Source of the DNA: JAGVSZ01 sp035456405
Lineage (GTDB): Bacteria > Pseudomonadota > Gammaproteobacteria > Burkholderiales > SG8-39
Direction of reading: 5' to 3'
Assembly (NCBI GenBank): GCA_035456405.1
Contig: DATIDG010000021.1
Location: 1-64,000 of the forward strand
Length of the DNA stretch: 64,000 nucleotides
Positions 62,601 through 64,000 of this stretch are shown here, piece by piece. The position numbers and the translations under genes were made by a program. The notes beneath the pieces were generated by a model, which was not told the origin of the DNA, ran no database searches, and saw only the letters and a program-made list of their open reading frames with translations. The stretch's first letter is position 1. Every line of letters starts with the position of its first letter.

Positions 62601-63075
62601 TGAGCGCGAAGGCCGGCACCAGCGCCGGTGCCTTGCTCTCGATCCACTCCACCAGCAGGAAATTGACCAGCCGCGTCGGCAGTTTCGTGATCGCCGCCTC
62701 GATGTGCGTGCGCTGATCGGGCGGCAGCGAAGCCGCGATGTGCACGACGGCACTGCGGATCTGACCGATGCCGGTGATCACGGCGCCGATGCGCTGGATC
62801 GCCTCGACGCCGCGCTGGACGATGGCGACCGGATCGTTGCCGTTGAGCGCCACGGCCAGCGCCGCCACGGCTGGGCCGAGCTGCCCGGCCGCGGTCGCTG
62901 TCGCGTTGAGCGCAGCGGCGAGTCCGCTGTCGCCGATCGCACCCGCTGGCAGGCGAATACCGAGCGCCTCGAACAGCCCCGGCGCGCGCTCGGCCGCGAG
63001 ATGCTGCTCGAGCGGCTGCAGCGCCTCGCCGAGCAGGCGGGCGAGCTGCTCGAGCGTGCCGGCTTCGCGACTCAT
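59656..63075 (-). CDS. DUF6603-like 1139-aa protein
   Basis: Residues 1-140 are helical. From about 210 to 900 the protein is beta-rich with short amphipathic strands. The region about 505-900 carries what I recognise as DUF6603-type sequence: GGGFRGGGFLYLDPAKGEYAG, SLVIVISAEFAPIQLSFGFTL, GVGGLLGLNRTIVLDVLRGG, SILFPRDVVANAPRI and RFLIGPMAKLGWGTPTLVS. A Pro-rich amphipathic piece GDPLSLLLLPLRLLPLI follows. There is no signal peptide. The many long beta hairpins suggest a barrel- or sheet-like structural protein (inference). Start and stop overlap the neighbours as ATGA. Confidence 0.85.
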   Translation of the reverse strand: MSREAGTLEQLARLLGEALQPLEQHLAAERAPGLFEALGIRLPAGAIGDSGLAAALNATATAAGQLGPAVAALAVALNGNDPVAIVQRGVEAIQRIGAVITGIGQIRSAVVHIAASLPPDQRTHIEAAITKLPTRLVNFLLVEWIESKAPALVPAFALTGVLDDVPEPGIPSNPVAPPFARRELRLDRFIALVSDPRQHLADRFGWGTPGFDGIELLTRLKRFVDQPDLEVTLITAPGLPAILEAWAFRLAVDPSLSPPGLALRVRQAATIDTAHTLALLPPWSLRMTTAGRFEAGIETTIRPDGRLAVKPPSGDARLNLEAALLAGDGATPMVLLGQAGTSRIEMTQFKLGVALAAEWDPAAGEARGVPVVSLSIKDGKAAIDTSQGDSFLRFLTGGLKGESQVSLAATWSPESGLKLDGSSAIEIAIPTHATIGPVTLETVYVRAGIAPGGKIPVELSAAIGGQLGPLGVSVDRIGVLLEGSFPDEGGNLGPLDIDVGFKPPNGVGLRVDGGGFRGGGFLYLDPAKGEYAGALELSFQGVIDLKAVGVLNARMPDGSAGFSLVIVISAEFAPIQLSFGFTLLGVGGLLGLNRTIVLDVLRGGIRDGSLNSILFPRDVVANAPRIIDDLKRVFPPLGGRFLIGPMAKLGWGTPTLVSLELGLFLEIPRPAFAIAGVLRVTVPTPEAALIRIQVNFLGVVDFDKRQLSFDAALYDSYLVFMPLTGDMAVRLYWGENGNFLLTVGGFHPSYTPPSMGLGPLERISIQVFRGLPDIRAQVYVAVTANTIQFGGKLELKAGARAFNVYGFLAADVLIQRDPFHFIADISAMLAVRTGSTVLFSVRLHLMLEGPAPLHARGRASFEIGFIFTITISVKFDVTIGDPLSLLLLPLRLLPLIADALRDDRAWQALLPALHAPQVALRDFTGEAGIIFHPAGVLAARQLIAPMNLPLARVGAQRLEGGNRFAITEVRVGGEIAETTSVREQFAPAQFLDMSDGEKLSSQSFAGFDAGMQIKGGGAPKTDFVRKLDVVYEVIYLDRKARGLVFKLARFLLDALILGSAAAKSGLGATKNVATGLGTAKVVLAGESFAVVTTKDLTLAGGNAVFATQAEARAAMNAMAANDPGGAARLQVVPGYEVAA

Positions 63076-64000
63076 GCGGCGGCCTCGACGTCGACCAGCG
63101 CGTCGAGCTCGGCGACGCGCCGGCCGGGCAGTGCCAGCACCAGCGCGCGATAACGCGCGATGTCGGCGCGCAACCGCTCGCTGCCGTAGCGCGCACAGAT
63201 CGCCAGCAGCCGCTCGAGCAGCGTGCGCGTCTCGTGGCGGCCGACGACACGCGGCAGCATCGCGTCCAGCGGCTCGAGCCCCAGCAGATGACGGACCAGG
63301 AGCGGCCCGCCATTGCGGTGCCAGATCGTGGCGACGCGGCGATTGGTATCGATCAGCCGCCGCACCTCGTCGACATGGGTGCTGACCAGAGCCGCGCAGA
63401 GCTGGAAGGCGGGCCGCTCCGCAAACGCATCCTGCCAGGCGCGCAGACGGTCGAAGGGCGACGCGCGCGGCGCCGGTTCATCGCTGCTGATCGTGGGCCT
63501 GCCGCCGCCACCGCCACCGCCGATCGGAGCCGCCGAACGCGCCGGCACCGCCGCCACCGCCGCCGCGACGTCGAGCTTGCCCGCGCCCCAGATGTGATTG
63601 CCGCGCAGATCGGTCGTCTCGTCGATAACCGGCGGCAGCTCGGCGACCGGGATGCCGTCGGTGCGCGCGGTCTCCATCAGATGCAGCCGGATCTGGTCGG
63701 CGGTGAGGCCGGGGTTCTTCTCGAACATCAGCGCGATCGCGCCGGTCACGTGCGGCGCCGCCATGCTCGAGCCGCTCTTATTGACGTGATGGTCGGGGCA
63801 GCACACGCAGCAGGGCTGCTTGCCTTGATGCCGGCTCTTGGCGGCGTAGATGCCGCGCCCCGGTGCGGTGAGCGACGGCCGCACATCGGGCGCCGTCGGA
63901 TTGGCCGGCAGCAACGGTCCCCAGGAAGAGGTTGGCGCCAGCCTGCCGTCGGCGTCGTCATAGGCACCGACGACGATCGCGTGCCGCGCATAGCCGGGCA
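63072..64000 (-). CDS. S8 (subtilisin-like) serine peptidase, C-terminal part (runs off window)
   Basis: The frame is open to the window edge: HAIVVGAYDDADGRLAPTSSWG, then RPSLTAPGRGIYAAKS, the catalytic Ser in SGSSMAAPHVTGAIALM, and WGAGKLDVAAAVAAV, the normal end of the catalytic domain. Between strand and active Ser lies CCVCCPDHH, an unusual Cys/His cluster. A poly-Gly linker (about 140 residues before the end) leads to a C-terminal helical domain of about 130 residues without a known family. The Asp and His of the triad lie outside the window. Its stop overlaps the start of the DUF6603-like gene as ATGA, so it is translated with the operon. Confidence 0.92.
   Translation of the reverse strand, partial: PGYARHAIVVGAYDDADGRLAPTSSWGPLLPANPTAPDVRPSLTAPGRGIYAAKSRHQGKQPCCVCCPDHHVNKSGSSMAAPHVTGAIALMFEKNPGLTADQIRLHLMETARTDGIPVAELPPVIDETTDLRGNHIWGAGKLDVAAAVAAVPARSAAPIGGGGGGGRPTISSDEPAPRASPFDRLRAWQDAFAERPAFQLCAALVSTHVDEVRRLIDTNRRVATIWHRNGGPLLVRHLLGLEPLDAMLPRVVGRHETRTLLERLLAICARYGSERLRADIARYRALVLALPGRRVAELDALVDVEAAA

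Noticed and set aside
54033..63153. Very long plus-strand open frames (about 880-950 codons) opposite the giant-protein genes
   Set aside because: They are Arg/Ala/Gly-rich antisense frames of GC-rich genes with no protein motifs; the minus frames have tight start/stop coupling and family-like motifs.
49511..64000. Contractile injection system or prophage tail locus
   Set aside because: No sheath, tube, baseplate or AAA+ ATPase motif was recognised in any of the proteins.

Overview
The window is high-GC DNA (about two-thirds G+C by eye) from a betaproteobacterium, most likely Burkholderiales-like. Evidence for this is the gene order ftsK-lolA-rarA-serS, the tsaE/amiC/mutL neighbourhood, the tripartite TRAP and Liv-type importers, and the PII and ECF sigma families. 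The taxonomic call is inference from gene families and order; no search was possible.

1-28.8 kb is mostly ordinary chromosome. It holds the end of mutL, a YbaK-type deacylase, a DedA protein, amiC, tsaE and queG; an ECF sigma / anti-sigma / secreted-protein unit; an ABC-F ATPase, rhlE, an SDR dehydrogenase, ppa, a DUF482-type acyltransferase, a TPR protein, glnB, smr and trxB. A decayed TpsB pseudogene and a Crp/Fnr regulator follow, then ftsK-lolA-rarA-serS, a TRAP importer (dctP, terminator, dctQM), an NTF2-like protein and tRNA-Ser(CGA).

28.8-41.8 kb looks like an acquired catabolic island. It starts just after tRNA-Ser and is bounded by two near-identical 96-bp direct repeats. It carries a 2-hydroxyacid dehydrogenase divergent from a ten-gene run: FCD-type GntR regulator, RidA, hydantoinase/oxoprolinase A and B, a complete Liv ABC importer and an enolase-superfamily enzyme. 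Two overlapping FadR-type operators sit between the divergent genes. Import, racemisation or dehydration, ATP-dependent opening of a cyclic amide, imine clean-up and oxidation would make one pathway, probably for a hydantoin- or lactam-like compound (inference).

41.8-48.6 kb is accessory: two divergent pseudopilin-like proteins (one with a Gly-Asn repeat tail), an orphan NarL-type response regulator, a small lipoprotein and a GGDEF-EAL protein. 48.6-49.5 kb is a graveyard holding a broken nuclease gene and a broken alpha/beta-hydrolase gene.

49.5-64 kb, all on the minus strand, is the most unusual part. A subtilase (running off the window), a DUF6603-like protein of 1139 aa and proteins of 1060, 1640 and 591 aa lie in one translationally coupled array, with overlaps of 4, 4 and 13 nt and a 12-nt gap. 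None of the complete proteins shows a signal peptide. I do not recognise a described function for the three large proteins, and this is my best candidate for an undescribed system.
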